Source: Gliomastix tumulicola (taxonomy: Eukaryota; Ascomycota; Sordariomycetes; Hypocreales; Bionectriaceae). Taken from it: a stretch of DNA of 64,000 nucleotides. Location of the stretch: the NCBI GenBank assembly GCA_001599755.1, contig BCHX01000005.1, positions 1,087,922-1,151,921 on the forward strand, read 5' to 3'. Of the stretch, positions 42,678 through 52,956 are shown one piece after another. The translations under genes and the position numbers were made by a program. The notes below the pieces were generated by a model. It saw only the letters and a list, made by a program, of their open reading frames with translations. It did not search any database and had not been told where the DNA came from. Numbering within the stretch: the stretch's first letter is position 1; each line of letters begins with the position of its first letter.

Positions 42678-43797
42678 TTATTCGGGCGTCTCCGGACCTT
42701 CATCCCTCGTTGTCCCGACCGCCAACTTGTGCTCTTCGGTGAACGGACGACTGTAGGTAGGATGTAACGACGCAAATATGCGGTCGCGCAATGTCTCGTG
42801 TGGCTTGTACGGTATGGTAGAGATCTCAATTTGGACAGGCGACTCGACTGACGGCGGAACAGCCGGCTTGTTGAGCTTGTCCAGAAAAGCAGATGTGAAT
42901 TCGGTGTGGTAGACATGCAGGTACTCTTTGTCGTTCGAAGATGCCAGGACCCGAGCCTAGTTAAACCAGTCAGCAAACGTCTTTGACAGAAGCCGGATAT
43001 CATGCCCACGGACTGGGAAAATGGACGAGCAGGCTGTTTGCTCGGCCACATCATTGGCTCTCGCGCGCTGTTGCTCCTGGGCAAGAGATATCAAGACCGC
43101 TACAATATACGGCTCAAACAAAGGATCCGGGGGTGTGACATTCTGTAGCTTGCGTTTGTAGAGCGCGAGGGTGATCCCCAAACCACGAGATCGGTGGTTC
43201 TTCGGGTATAAATCGTCGGAGCGCAAGCTAGAGACGCGATCGCGGTCGATATAGGCGGCGAACGGAGGGGGCCGCGGGATTCGTTCGGCTTCACGTCGGT
43301 CGTGGAGGGAGATGCACTTCAGTCGAGCCACAGGGCGCCCCCCAAAGGCAAATGTCATGTCTCGACTAGAATGGAGCGTTTCTACACGTTAGCGTGGGCA
43401 GTAAACGCAGGTCTCGAAGGGCTCTGGCGACCTACCCAGGGACCAAGGGACACTCCTGAGAAGATACAAGACCTCGGATGCCACGCTCGCGGCCGACATT
43501 GGCCCAAGAACGAAACGCCCTGGCAATGTGACTACGGCCGTCTCGCTCGCCAATGAAGTCGAATCGTGTGGTAGCAGGCGGTTCCGAGGGGCCAGTGAAC
43601 GAGCACTGAAGCAGCTCTAGATGGCGGGCGGTCCAGAACAATGGGGTGACAAGGAGCCGCTCCCTACAATGGCGACGAGTAACTTCAGCGATTGACGAAG
43701 CCTGACTGTGATGGTTGGGCTGCTGCAACCTCGCCTCGGGTGGTGGTGTCGGTGATTCGGAAGATTCGGGGGGTTCGGAGGGCTCGAGGGATTCCAT
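42678..43797 (-). CDS. conserved fungal hypothetical protein
   Basis: Proposed exons on the minus strand: 43797-43436, 43365-43014 and 42956-42678, giving 330 residues. The first intron (43435-43366, GTAGGT..TTCTAG) is solid and joins CPLVPG to RDMTFAFGGRPVARLKC, a pairing I recall from a family of uncharacterised Pezizomycotina proteins that start with a Pro/Glu-rich segment followed by LFWTxRHLELL and FTGPSEPPATTRFDF. The second junction is weaker. An in-frame TAG at 42957-42959 must be spliced out, and the only in-frame donors are non-ideal (GTCCGT at 43013, or GTGGCC further up). Downstream the frame resumes as ARVLASSNDKEYLHVYHTEFTSAFLDKL and ends DEGPETPE. Function unknown. It could instead be a nonsense-mutated allele. 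Confidence 0.7.
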
Positions 43798-44859
43798 CGC
43801 GACAGCCCTCCATCTTGTCCTGTCACGGTGGTTGGCGATGAGGGAGGAAGTTCGACGTCAGCCGCGTCACGAAAACGGTTTCAGGCGTCTGGTTATGTAA
43901 GCTCGATTATGTAAGCCCCGCTTGGCACTGTGAGATGCACACAGTACTAGCAGATTAATGCGGCAAGTCATTGTCCTTCTGTCACGGAACGCGCTTCTGA
44001 TGCAGAATAGAGCATTGTATTGATTACTCTAGGTAGCCCTTGTCAAAGGAAATTGCGGCGTTGTGCCACTTTATCAACAACAGAGCCTTCATCATCCGGG
44101 CTGACTGTGTCCGTACTCTACGCGTAATCGTCCACTCATATGGTAGGCACGTGACGAGTCCCGTGACACCTTCCCTCAGTGGCCTCGATCAGAGCGTTCA
44201 GAATCCAAAAGTCCAGTCACCCGGCACAGTGCTTCGTGCCCCTCTGAAAGTATCATTTCGCGGACGTCGGGTGGTCAAAGAGTAACTACCTTAAACTATC
44301 GGACCGTCGGACAAAACAGAACGCTTCACCCCACCAGAAGCGAAAGCCCGCCGACTCCTCTGCTCAGAGTTCAATATCTCCACGAATTCCCGTTCGACAC
44401 GTGCATATACCGATTCCCAATTTTGTCTGTTTCCTTCTGAGTGAGTTCCACATGCGGACCGTGGCGCTTTCAGCCGCTAATAGCGTCATGCAGACCCTTG
44501 ATAATTCCCGACTGAGGACAGCGAAATCACCGCGACGCAGCCTCACGATCCTTGCCGCTGCCTGGTCTAGAGGCCTTGGCAAGGTTGATTTGATGCGTGG
44601 GTGGTGCGATCTTTCATCGGAGGGCACGGCGTGATGGAGTGCGGATGGTCACAATGGTCCGAGGAACCCTGGAGGACCCCTGGCAAGGACGCCTTGCAGC
44701 TTCGACCACATGCCCGACCTCCAGCGATTTCCCCATGGCACGGCTTTGACGGTTATAAATACCAGGTGAGGGATCCCTCGACTCCGACATTATCATCGAA
44801 CATAGAAGCCTCAAGACATTGAGCCCAATATTCTAACCGTTCGATACCAAGTCCTCGAG
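43798..44859. promoter_or_regulatory. divergent promoter region
   Basis: Divergent gap between the hypothetical gene and the large secreted protein. TATAAAT at 44754-44760 lies 100 bp before ATG 44860. No gene seen. Confidence 0.5.
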
Positions 44860-47112
44860 ATGCTCGTCAAAATAAGCAGTCTCTTTGCGTTGCTGCTCTG
44901 GATACCCTCTGTCGTACTCGCAGCATGCAACGCGGATAACTGCCTCCGTGCAGTCCGTGGCCAGGGCTCAGCTGGCGCCTCTTTCTGCGAGGGACTGACA
45001 GCCTCTCCAGTTACCGAAGCAGTCGCCTTGTCTACCTTTGCTTCTCCATGCAAGGGACAAGCTGCTCGCGCGAGCTCAGCTTGCAGCTGCTTCATGGCAC
45101 CCTACGCCGCCGCGTCAGAGACCGCCTCTTCCGACTCAACGTGCCATCGCAACAACTGCTTCAGAGGTCTTCTCCGTGGCGAAGGCGCGTCCGATTTCTG
45201 CAAGACATACACCACCGCTGTGGTCACACAGACGACTAGTCTCCCGACCTTCGTCTCGCACTGCAGCGCCGTGCCGTCCGCTGTGAGCTCTGCATGCTCA
45301 TGCGTCATGTCAGAATTAGAGCCCCCTTCAACGCCGACTTCAGTCTCCTCCTCCTTCTCCTCCTCTTCTTCTTCCACCACCAGCTCTTCCACTAGTTCGT
45401 CCTCGACTACCATTTCGACACCTACCTGCACGCCGACGCCTGAGCTGGACGGAGTAAGCGAAGGCGGATTCAATGCTGCCTTCACAGAGTTTGCTATCAG
45501 CCTGTCGTGCGGCGAGTGGAACTCTACGAATTATGCTGTCTTCCGACAGCTCCTTGAGGATTCGGATCCGTTTGGAGCACTTGTTGAGACCACTAGCGAA
45601 GGGTCAACGATCCGAATACCAGGCCTTGACGCTGGCTACGTCAAGCTGACTGTTGTGGGCACCGATACAAGTGGCTCTCCGATCCTGAAGCAATTCTCCC
45701 TCCTTTTTGGCTCGATCAACATGCCTGTGATTGTCTTCGATGAAGAAGACAACCCGGTTCCAGATGTGGATGTTGTCGCTACCAGCAATGCCTACTTTGG
45801 CATACAAGAAACAGCCACAACGGACGCTTCGGGTGTAGCTCTGTTCCGCCATCTCTCTGCATCCGTCGGGCTCTTTGTGAGAACTACTGATAACAAGGTT
45901 GGTCTCGGCGGTGTTGCGGCTACCGAGTCCCAAGTCAGCCTCTCGCTCATCCCGCTGGAGCCGGCGAGCAACGTAACGGACTTCCTCGATAATAACGGTA
46001 CGACGGGATGGATAGGCGGTAGCATCTTTGATCCTGATACCGACACCGATCCCGAGCCTCAGCCCGAGCCGAGCGACATCCCTTCCCTTGCCAAGCGAGC
46101 GCCCGAGATTCGTGTCTCTACAAGTGGCCAGAGGACGCTTCAGGTGGCTCGAGCCAACCCGCGCGTGTATCCCTTCACCAAGACCGTCTTTATCAAGTAC
46201 AAGTTCCAGACAGACGAAGTTCCTGGCGGCTACTTTGGGACCGAGTTTAACGACTTCTACCGCATCATTATTCGCAGCGACAAGAACGACATCACGTCTG
46301 AGTCCCAGAGCATGAACCAGATGGGGCTCGGTGCCTTCGACCCCTCTGGCTCGACCGACTGGCTGACGTTGCAGATGGCCGTCGACCCGGCTACGTCGTG
46401 GGTGCAGTTCGACGTCGGAGTCCAGAACGTCGCCGACGCTCAGTACCAGTCTCAGATCATCGTTGGTGCCCTGGGTGACCTCAAGTGCGAGGAGTGCGGC
46501 AGCTGTGAGACGTGTCCCGGTAATCCCATCTGCCAGGATACCTGCCAGAAGCCACAGCGAGGCTCGTGCGACTTCTACACGCGCTGCGCCGAGGCAGCTC
46601 TCGAGTGCGGACCCGAGGGATACCCGATCGCGTACGGCGCAAAGTACTGTCAGGCTTTCTCCAACCGGCTCGGTGCCTTCTCGCCCGAGGGTCAGGCCTG
46701 GGTGTGGGATGTGATGTACTGCTTGCAGTCTGCCCTCGTCGAGCCTGTTGGACGCTGTGACGCCAGCTGTTCTTCTGTCCGCACGACTGCCTTCGACTCG
46801 CATCCGGGCTGCTACGTTGATGCTGGTGTCTGCTTCCTGCACCCATCTGACTGGGCGCAGATCGTGTGGACTGTGAACTCGGGACTCTTTGCCGGCGGTG
46901 CGGGAACGCAGGTGCTCGAGACGCTCGGCAAGTGTGCTACGCAGTATGGCGTTGCTGTGAGGCAGAAGATTGAAGGCGTCATCCAAGAGCTATTGGATGC
47001 CATTGATGATGTACTGGATGCTGCCTTTGTGTACGCCAAGGTCATGGCCTTGAGGGCCCTGCTGCTGTACCTCGAGCAGTATCTGCCTCCTGGTCCCGTC
47101 ACGGGCTCCTAG
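44860..47112 (+). CDS. large secreted Cys-rich protein with duplicated N-terminal module
   Basis: Intronless, 750 residues. Signal peptide 1-21 (VKISSLFALLLWIPSVVLA). Two homologous modules follow at about 23-78 and 95-150. Each has C..xNC(L/F)R near the start, FC near the middle, a (S/P)TF.S(P/H)C block and SSACSC(F/V)M at the end. This N-terminal module recurs in secreted fungal proteins. A Ser/Thr-rich linker (about 155-190), likely O-glycosylated, leads to a beta-rich middle region. A Cys-rich patch (CEECGSCETCPGNPICQDTC, about 545-565) precedes a C-terminal domain (CDFYTRCAEAALECG...YCLQSALV...SHPGCYVDAGVCFLHPSDW) whose Cys pattern resembles fungal stanniocalcin-like domains. That resemblance is tentative. 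An LAKRAPE site near residue 408 could be cut by a Kex2-type protease. Probably a wall or extracellular protein; ligand unknown. Confidence 0.8.
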   Translation: MLVKISSLFALLLWIPSVVLAACNADNCLRAVRGQGSAGASFCEGLTASPVTEAVALSTFASPCKGQAARASSACSCFMAPYAAASETASSDSTCHRNNCFRGLLRGEGASDFCKTYTTAVVTQTTSLPTFVSHCSAVPSAVSSACSCVMSELEPPSTPTSVSSSFSSSSSSTTSSSTSSSSTTISTPTCTPTPELDGVSEGGFNAAFTEFAISLSCGEWNSTNYAVFRQLLEDSDPFGALVETTSEGSTIRIPGLDAGYVKLTVVGTDTSGSPILKQFSLLFGSINMPVIVFDEEDNPVPDVDVVATSNAYFGIQETATTDASGVALFRHLSASVGLFVRTTDNKVGLGGVAATESQVSLSLIPLEPASNVTDFLDNNGTTGWIGGSIFDPDTDTDPEPQPEPSDIPSLAKRAPEIRVSTSGQRTLQVARANPRVYPFTKTVFIKYKFQTDEVPGGYFGTEFNDFYRIIIRSDKNDITSESQSMNQMGLGAFDPSGSTDWLTLQMAVDPATSWVQFDVGVQNVADAQYQSQIIVGALGDLKCEECGSCETCPGNPICQDTCQKPQRGSCDFYTRCAEAALECGPEGYPIAYGAKYCQAFSNRLGAFSPEGQAWVWDVMYCLQSALVEPVGRCDASCSSVRTTAFDSHPGCYVDAGVCFLHPSDWAQIVWTVNSGLFAGGAGTQVLETLGKCATQYGVAVRQKIEGVIQELLDAIDDVLDAAFVYAKVMALRALLLYLEQYLPPGPVTGS

Positions 47113-47389
47113 AGATCGGAGTTCCATACGCCTGGCCATTGCTTGGGTCTCTAACGTACATCACACTGTCCTAGGCACACAAAGTAGCATCTTCAATCGC
47201 AGATTCGAAGTCCATCCCCGTCCGTGTAGGGTAATTTTCCCCTTCATGAACGCATAAATGCCAAGGAAGTCTTGAATTCAGGCCCCCCACTCGAGGCGGT
47301 GAATCTTTCACCTCCTCCGTGATAACCACAAGAAATTCACGCTCTCTTTCATCTTTCCAGTCAGCAAAGCACGTTAGAAAGCACAAGAA

Positions 47390-48004
47390 ATGGAGCCCGC
47401 ACACGCTTCCAACCACGCTGAAGGTGCTCGGATTCTACAAGAGCAAATCATCTCGGCCATCAGCACGGTCGACTTGCCCGCGGGGCTCAACGTGCCCAAC
47501 GACGAGATCATCTCCCTGATTCAGCAGAATTTCGACGCCAGCAACCTCGACAAGCTCAACGACGAGCTCAGAATCATCGAATCCGACGCCAAGTACACGG
47601 GCATCAAGGCCGATGGGAGCCAGGCATTCGAGCTGTTTGTCCAGTGGTGTGAGTCGCTACCGGATCCGTCCAGCTTCCTTTCGCTTTTCACCAGCTGACT
47701 AGAATCGGAAGGGGTTGACTACTACTGGATGGACACGAAAAAGAAGAAGAATCAGTTCGGATGGAGCATCGCTCTGAATGGCGGTCGCGTCAGAGGGCCT
47801 GGCCATGTCGTGCTTCCGGATGATCAGCCGCTGAAGTTCTTCCGGGTCATCGAGGTGTCCGCGGTGTTCAATGGCGATTTGGAGGTGAAGAAGTCGATCC
47901 CTGTGGGCGAGCACGGGGCGAGGCTCGAAGTTGAGATCTGTCAGTGCGAATATGACGAGGAGGAGTACGGGCAACTTGAGAGGGAGCGCGAGGACTCTGA
48001 CTGA
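47390..48004 (+). CDS. hypothetical protein
   Basis: Two exons (47390-47648 and 47712-48004; GTGAGT..GGAAG) give 183 residues. ATG 47390 has context GAAATGG. The N-terminal half is helical and acidic (EGARILQEQIISAISTVDLP...IISLIQQNFDASNLDKLNDELRIIES). The second half starts FVQWWVDYYWMDTKKKKNQFGWSIAL and ends in an acidic tail (YDEEEYGQLEREREDSD). No signal peptide or membrane segment. I do not recognise a domain. Coding quality and clean splicing support a real gene. Confidence 0.7.
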
Positions 48005-48148
48005 GTTCGAAGATTAGATAGAGCATGTAGAAGAAGGAGGCCAATCTCATTTTCTGCCACTATAAATTGCTTTGATCAACACACACCAACACTTGGAGTC
48101 CACCTATCTGGAGAGTAGTCGCTGAGTGTCGTTCCTAGCGGACCCTTT

Positions 48149-49926
48149 CTATCTCTTGCTGATCAATGACAACTGAAATCGCACTGTCTTGAGCTGAGTG
48201 AAGCCTTCTAAAGCCTCGTATCCTAGGTCCCTTCCCTTCCCGCTCTGTCGATAACCACCAAAGGGCAGCTGGTGGGAAATCATGTTATAGCAATTCACCC
48301 ACACCGAGCCAGCCTGTAGCCCCTTTGCCATCCGAATACCACATATCAAGTCCGCTGTGAAGACTGCTGCCGCAAGGCCGTAGCATGTATCGTGTGCCTT
48401 CTCAAGCACGTCATCCATGTCTTTGAACGCGGCGACTGCAACCACCGGCCCAAACACCTCTTCCTGCATCAGCTCCGTCGACTGCTTGACGTCTCGGAAG
48501 ATTGTTGGCTCTATGAACCACCCGTTTAGACTCTTGCCACCGGCCACGCAAATAGCGCCGCCCGACTTGGCTCGTTCGATTATACCCATGATCTTCGCAT
48601 GCTGGGCACCGCTAATCTGGGGGCCGAGGAACGTGTTGTCGTCGAAGGGATCGCCTGCTCGGTTCAACTGGGCTCTCTTTACAAACTTGTCGAGGAACTG
48701 CTCGTATACGCTCTCGTGGACGTATACCCGACTGCTAGCACAACAGTTCTGTCTGCAACGAAGTCACCATGTCAGCACTGAATCCTAGAGAAGGCATCAA
48801 ATGAAGAATTGTTACTATCATACCCCATATTGTAGAAGATTCCTCCGTTGATCCACTCGATGGCCTGGTCGAGGTCTGCATCCTCAAACACAATGCTGGG
48901 CGACTTCCCCCCAAGCTCCAGCGTGACACTCTTCAGGTTTGTCTCGGCAGACGTGCGAAGGATCCCCTTCCCGACAGGCGTGCTGCCGGTGAAGGAGACC
49001 TTCTGGACGTCCGGGTGTTCGGCGAGGCGTGCCCCTGCTTCGTGGCCAAAGCCAGTCACGACGTTGACGACGCCGGCGGGGAAGCCCGCCTCGTTGACCA
49101 GCTTGGCCAGGAAGAGTGCTGACAGGGGAGTGAGTTCTGCGGGCTTGATGACGACGGTGTTTCCCGCGGCGAGGGCTGGGCCGAGCTTCCAGGCGGTGAT
49201 CAACAGCGGGAAGTTCCACTATATTACGTGGTGAGTCAGATCATGTCTCCCGCAGGTGAAAATATCGTGTCCATTAAGGAGCTGCTAGTATTGCCATACC
49301 GGAATGATGAGCCCACAGACTCCTAGTGGCTCTCGGAGCGTGATGTTCAGACTGTCGGCGCCCGTCTCAATGGTATCGCCTCTGAACTTTCCGGCCCTAC
49401 AACGAGTGTGAGCTTTCTTCGCCAAATATATAATCAGGACTAAGGGGGTGTATGCTACCATCCGCTGTAGTATCTGATGCAACCGGCAGCGGCATGAGCG
49501 TCAGCATCTTTGGCAATCTTGACGGGCTTGCCCCCATCGATAGACTGCGTTGACACATTGTTAGCGACCTCGATAGTAAAGTGAAACATCAGAGGCTGTC
49601 CATCAGACGCTCACCTCTATTTTAGCCAGTAGCTCGGCATTTTCATCGACGAGGTCTGCAAGTCTGGCAAGCAGTTTTCCCCGCCCCTCTGGCGATGTTA
49701 CTCCCCAGGTCTTGTAGGCTGCCTTCGCGGACAGCACAGCTTCGTCCACATCCGCAGACTTCCCGCGTGCTACGGAGCATATTTCTTTCTGGGTGTACGG
49801 ATTGATCGTCTCGAAGATGGTGCCGTCTTGGGAAGGCTGGAACTGCCCGTCGATGAAGAGGCCCGTTGGCTGATCGTAGGCAGTGCCATCTGGGAAACGA
49901 AGTCTCTCTGCTTGTTGGACACTCAT
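48149..49926 (-). CDS. NAD(P)-dependent aldehyde dehydrogenase
   Basis: Five exons on the minus strand (49926-49615, 49544-49459, 49396-49300, 49218-48824, 48752-48149), all in frame, give 497 residues, the usual ALDH length. Motifs in order: GLFIDGQF near the start, INPYTQKEI, the cofactor region VCGLIIPWNFPLLITAWKLGPALAAGNTVVIKP, FTGSTPVGKGI, general-base Glu in VTLELGGKSP, catalytic Cys301 in GQNCCASSRVYV, and EEVFGPVVAV, then PFGGYRQSGKGRDLGYEAL at the end. It oxidises an aldehyde to the acid in the cytosol, and resembles the fungal ALDH2-type enzymes. ATG 49926 is preferred to the in-frame 49947 (better context and family N-terminus). A CGG-N10-CCG element lies about 185 bp upstream and recurs at the next enzyme gene. 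Confidence 0.95.
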
Positions 49927-50479
49927 GTTGGAGAATTCTCGAATCAATGAGTTGAAGTGTTGCCCTAGAGTCGAGTCGACGGACCGTGATACTGATAATC
50001 AGCCATCTTAACGATCTGGGAAGAGAATCAATCACCTTCTGTTTGTTGGGTGGCTGGTCGGGCGAGTTCAGCCGGCAACGGATGCCCGCTTTTTGCTGGA
50101 GTGGCCTGCGGATTTCCACCACCGCAAAATGGGCACGCCAGATATGGTAACTAAGAAATTGATTTGGTAGGCTCCCCTTATCGATTCGGCAAACGTAGGG
50201 CAAGCCGATGGCTTATCTCGGGAACGATCGCGTTGCCGTTCTGGAGACTTGGGAAGCTTGAAGCGTTGAATGAAGATGTGACGAAGGCTGGCAGGTTGAA
50301 GTTTCTACGGCCCCAGAATGGCTGGTTAGGTACCCTTTAGGACTAAACTTAATCCGGGAACACACTTACCTTCCTGTCGCACACCAGCTGCGAATGTTGG
50401 CCACTGGAACACAACAGTCAACAACTCAACACCAACAGCGAGCGATTCGTCGTTGACCTTCCCTCTGCCACGAGGGCCT
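49927..50479. promoter_or_regulatory. aldehyde dehydrogenase promoter region
   Basis: This gap upstream of the aldehyde dehydrogenase holds the shared CGG-N10-CCG element listed separately. Its far end borders the zinc-finger pseudogene. No other feature seen. Confidence 0.4.
50109..50124. promoter_or_regulatory. CGG-N10-CCG element, copy 1 (aldehyde dehydrogenase promoter)
   Basis: CGGATTTCCACCACCG, flanked by G and C to make an 18-base match of GCGGAYTTCCACCACCGC with the copy at 52547. Inverted CGG triplets with a fixed spacer are the classic site of Zn2Cys6 dimers. It lies about 185 bp before the ATG at 49926. Confidence 0.6.
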
Positions 50480-51200
50480 CTCCGCGACAGTTCGCAACCT
50501 ACGTGTCCGCGGCGTACGCCTCAAGGTTGTGTTGCAATGGCTTTATCCCTTCAGAATTCCGATCAAGCTCCCAGAAGGGAGCTCAGATAAAGCCCAAGAA
50601 ATGTACTGGATCATCGTCTACCCGTCCCAAGGCCCCCTGGCGCCCCAAAGACTTTACGTGGCAGCCCATCAACGACCAATGGTAAGTCCTGGCAAGTCGA
50701 GACTGGATTTTGCTTCTGTATCTTACAGTGTCAGGGGTGTTATAAGTAGAGCAAGCCAGACATCTTCGAGCCTGCAGCAGCAGGCGGGCACGCAAAAGCC
50801 CACCACCTCTCTGAGTGCCTCATGGGGATAGAAGCTGTTCCCCAACACGCCCCCTGCTCAGCACCCGACAACGCTGCAGCTCGTCGATGCTGCTTATAGA
50901 CTCAGCGAGCGATAGAAGCACCAGCTCTTGGATCCCGACGATCCTGGACATCCAGACTTCAATCCCGCCAAGTACTATTCGCCCTACTCGGGTAAATTTG
51001 TCTGTCCCAAGCTAGGCTGCGGGTAAGTTCTTGACGCCAGACTCCAGATATATTTTCCATAAATGACTAACTTGAAGCTACAGAAAATGTCAAGTTGGCC
51101 GCCGGCCTGGTTGCGCACCTCAGGTCAGAGGCTCAAAGCACCCGGCTATATACTTGCCCTCGTTGCCTCGGTCGCTTCAAGAGTCTCACCACGTTCTAGA
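50480..51200 (+). pseudogene. C2H2 zinc-finger protein relic
   Basis: Several plus-strand stretches keep coding character: AYASRLCCNGFIPSEFRSS..KAPWRPKDFTWQPINDQ up to a GTAAGT at 50682, then KLFPNTPPAQHPTTLQLVDAAYRLSER, HQLLDPDDPGHPDFNPAKYYSPYSG, and KFVCPKLGCG up to a GTAAGT at 51023. After the intron NVKLAAGLVAHLRSEA..YTCPRCLGRFKSLTTF runs into a stop. The CxxxxC and CxxC pairs with HLRSEA spacing look like C2H2 fingers. TAG codons interrupt the frame at about 50830 and 50908; the second sits where a Gln (CAG to TAG, a C-to-T change) would fit. The C-terminus is missing. Probably a dead copy inserted between cluster genes. Confidence 0.55.
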
Positions 51201-51249
51201 TATAAAAAGGACCAATATTCTATGTCTAGCATGAAAAATCTATTTCTTT

Positions 51250-52295
51250 CTAAGGCGTTTCGAAGTCGCGAGGCTCGTCACACTCCTTCAGGTCCACGGC
51301 AGTAGGAAGCTTGAAGCCGGCCTTCCGCTCCCAGAGCTTCAGACACTCAGTATAGTCAGCGCTGTGCTCCACATCAGGCTCGTCGAGCGCCTCCTTGAAG
51401 AGGCCGTGCATGTGCTGGGCAAGCTGCGTGTTGATGCCCATGGACGTGCAGAGATCCAGGTTGATTCCCAAGTCCTTCACCAGCAGCGCAAGCCCATATC
51501 CGCTCGCATAGGTCCTTGTCAGGCCCTCTGCTCGGATCGAGTGCGCCGTGCCGTAGTTTCGTCCCGTGCCGACGTTCAGGACGTCTGTGATCTGCACAGG
51601 ATCCAAGCCCATCTTCCGCCCGACGATGAAGGCATCGTTGAGAGCCGCAATACCGGCCGCTGTGACGTAGTTGTTGAACGTCTTCATGACGTGGCCGCTG
51701 CCGAGGGGGCCCATGACAAATCGCCATCGGGACATGGTCTTGAGAACAGGCATGACGCGGTCGATATCTTCAGACGCTCCGCCAATCATGAATGTAGCTT
51801 CGCCGTCGTTGATGCCGTGCATACGGACTTGCGTAACGGGTGAGTCGATGAGACGGAGGGAGTACTTTTCGAGATCCTTGCCGAGCTGCTGAGTACCGAA
51901 AGGGTCCGAGGATGAAGTGTCGACGATGATGGTGTCTGTTTATCCAAGTAGAAGTTGGCCAATCAGTCACTTGCTCATCAAATCTCGGGTCTTCCATCTA
52001 GTTACGTACCAGGCTTCAAGTAAGGAGCGATGCCTTGCTCTCCTAGCAGAATGTCGCGTACAATGTGTCCGTTGGGCACCATCGTGATGAGAATATCGAC
52101 CTCTTTGAACGCGTCAGGGCCGTCACCCGCGGCTACGATTGGCAATTCGTTATTTTCGGCGACGAATTTGGCTTGTCGTTCTTTATTGGCGTCTCGGACA
52201 ATGGTCTTGTATCCTTTCATAGCCACGTTTTGGGCCAGAGGGCCGCCAGCAAGGCCGAGCCCGATGTAGCCCACGGTTTGGATTTCCTGAGACAT
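51250..52295 (-). CDS. 3-hydroxyisobutyrate dehydrogenase-like beta-hydroxyacid dehydrogenase
   Basis: Two exons on the minus strand (52295-52010 and 51935-51250; GTACGT..AAACAG) give 323 residues. The N-terminal Rossmann motif is QTVGYIGLGLAGGPLAQNVAMKGYK. ITMVPNGHIVRDILLG and the substrate-binding TIIVDTSSSDP follow. The catalytic-Lys segment is MGPLGSGHVMKTFNNYVTA and the C-terminal half is all-helical, as in the family (usually about 300 residues). It reversibly oxidises a 3-hydroxy acid to the semialdehyde, which the neighbouring aldehyde dehydrogenase could take further. An in-frame ATG at 52493 would add an Arg-rich presequence that looks mitochondrial. However, a TATATA element at about 52408-52414 lies inside that extension, so 52295 is preferred. 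A CGG-N10-CCG element lies about 250 bp upstream. Confidence 0.9.
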
Positions 52296-52956
52296 TGTAC
52301 TTCTTGTTTTCGGTGTTAGCAACGGAGAGGCAGGATTGGCGACTTGTGCTTGGTGAGCTCTCGTATTGGATCTCTCTTGGGTGCTGCTAAATTGCTTGCT
52401 GATGATCGTATATAAGCGCCTGGGCCTGACGGCAGGCGCACTCGAGGGTGCCCATCCAGTTCCTCGTCCGCGGATATCCGCCATAAAGGCCATTCAACTC
52501 TAGCGGCTCCATTGATAGTAGCGGCCGCTTTATGATTCTCGGGGAGCGGACTTCCACCACCGCTTTCTTGCCGGGGTCTCGACTAGCGCGCCTCTTCTGG
52601 TGGAACGAGTCATATCTTGAGTCATGCCCTGGACACACGACAACGACTGTTCTGCTGCCGAATCGTCTCAGTGTGAAAATTCTAGATCCTTGCTATCAGC
52701 AGACGTATCTTGGCTTCCCCGGAATCCCAAGAATGCAGCCCCCTTAGCGCCATCAAAGCCAGGATCTGGGGAGATTGCGAGCGGCCGCAGCTGGCCACTG
52801 ATACGGACGGCCAGGCAGGCTCGGCTTATCTCGATCGCTCACGAGTCTGGCTCAGGCAGTATATGATCCGGGCTTCCAGTCTCATCTCACGCTTCATGCC
52901 CGTTCATTTCAACTTCACCATTTTTCCATTCGCACCCTCGTCAGACCGTCATCACA
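52296..52956. promoter_or_regulatory. shared divergent promoter of dehydrogenase and MFS genes
   Basis: This 661-bp region between two divergent genes contains the TATA-like element for the minus-strand gene (about 52408-52414), the CGG-N10-CCG element and two NotI-like GCGGCCGC palindromes (about 52520 and 52783). Being shared, it may switch on the enzyme and the carrier together. Confidence 0.5.
52547..52562. promoter_or_regulatory. CGG-N10-CCG element, copy 2 (divergent promoter)
   Basis: CGGACTTCCACCACCG, one base different from the copy at 50109. It is 252 bp from the dehydrogenase ATG and about 395 bp from the MFS ATG. Confidence 0.6.
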
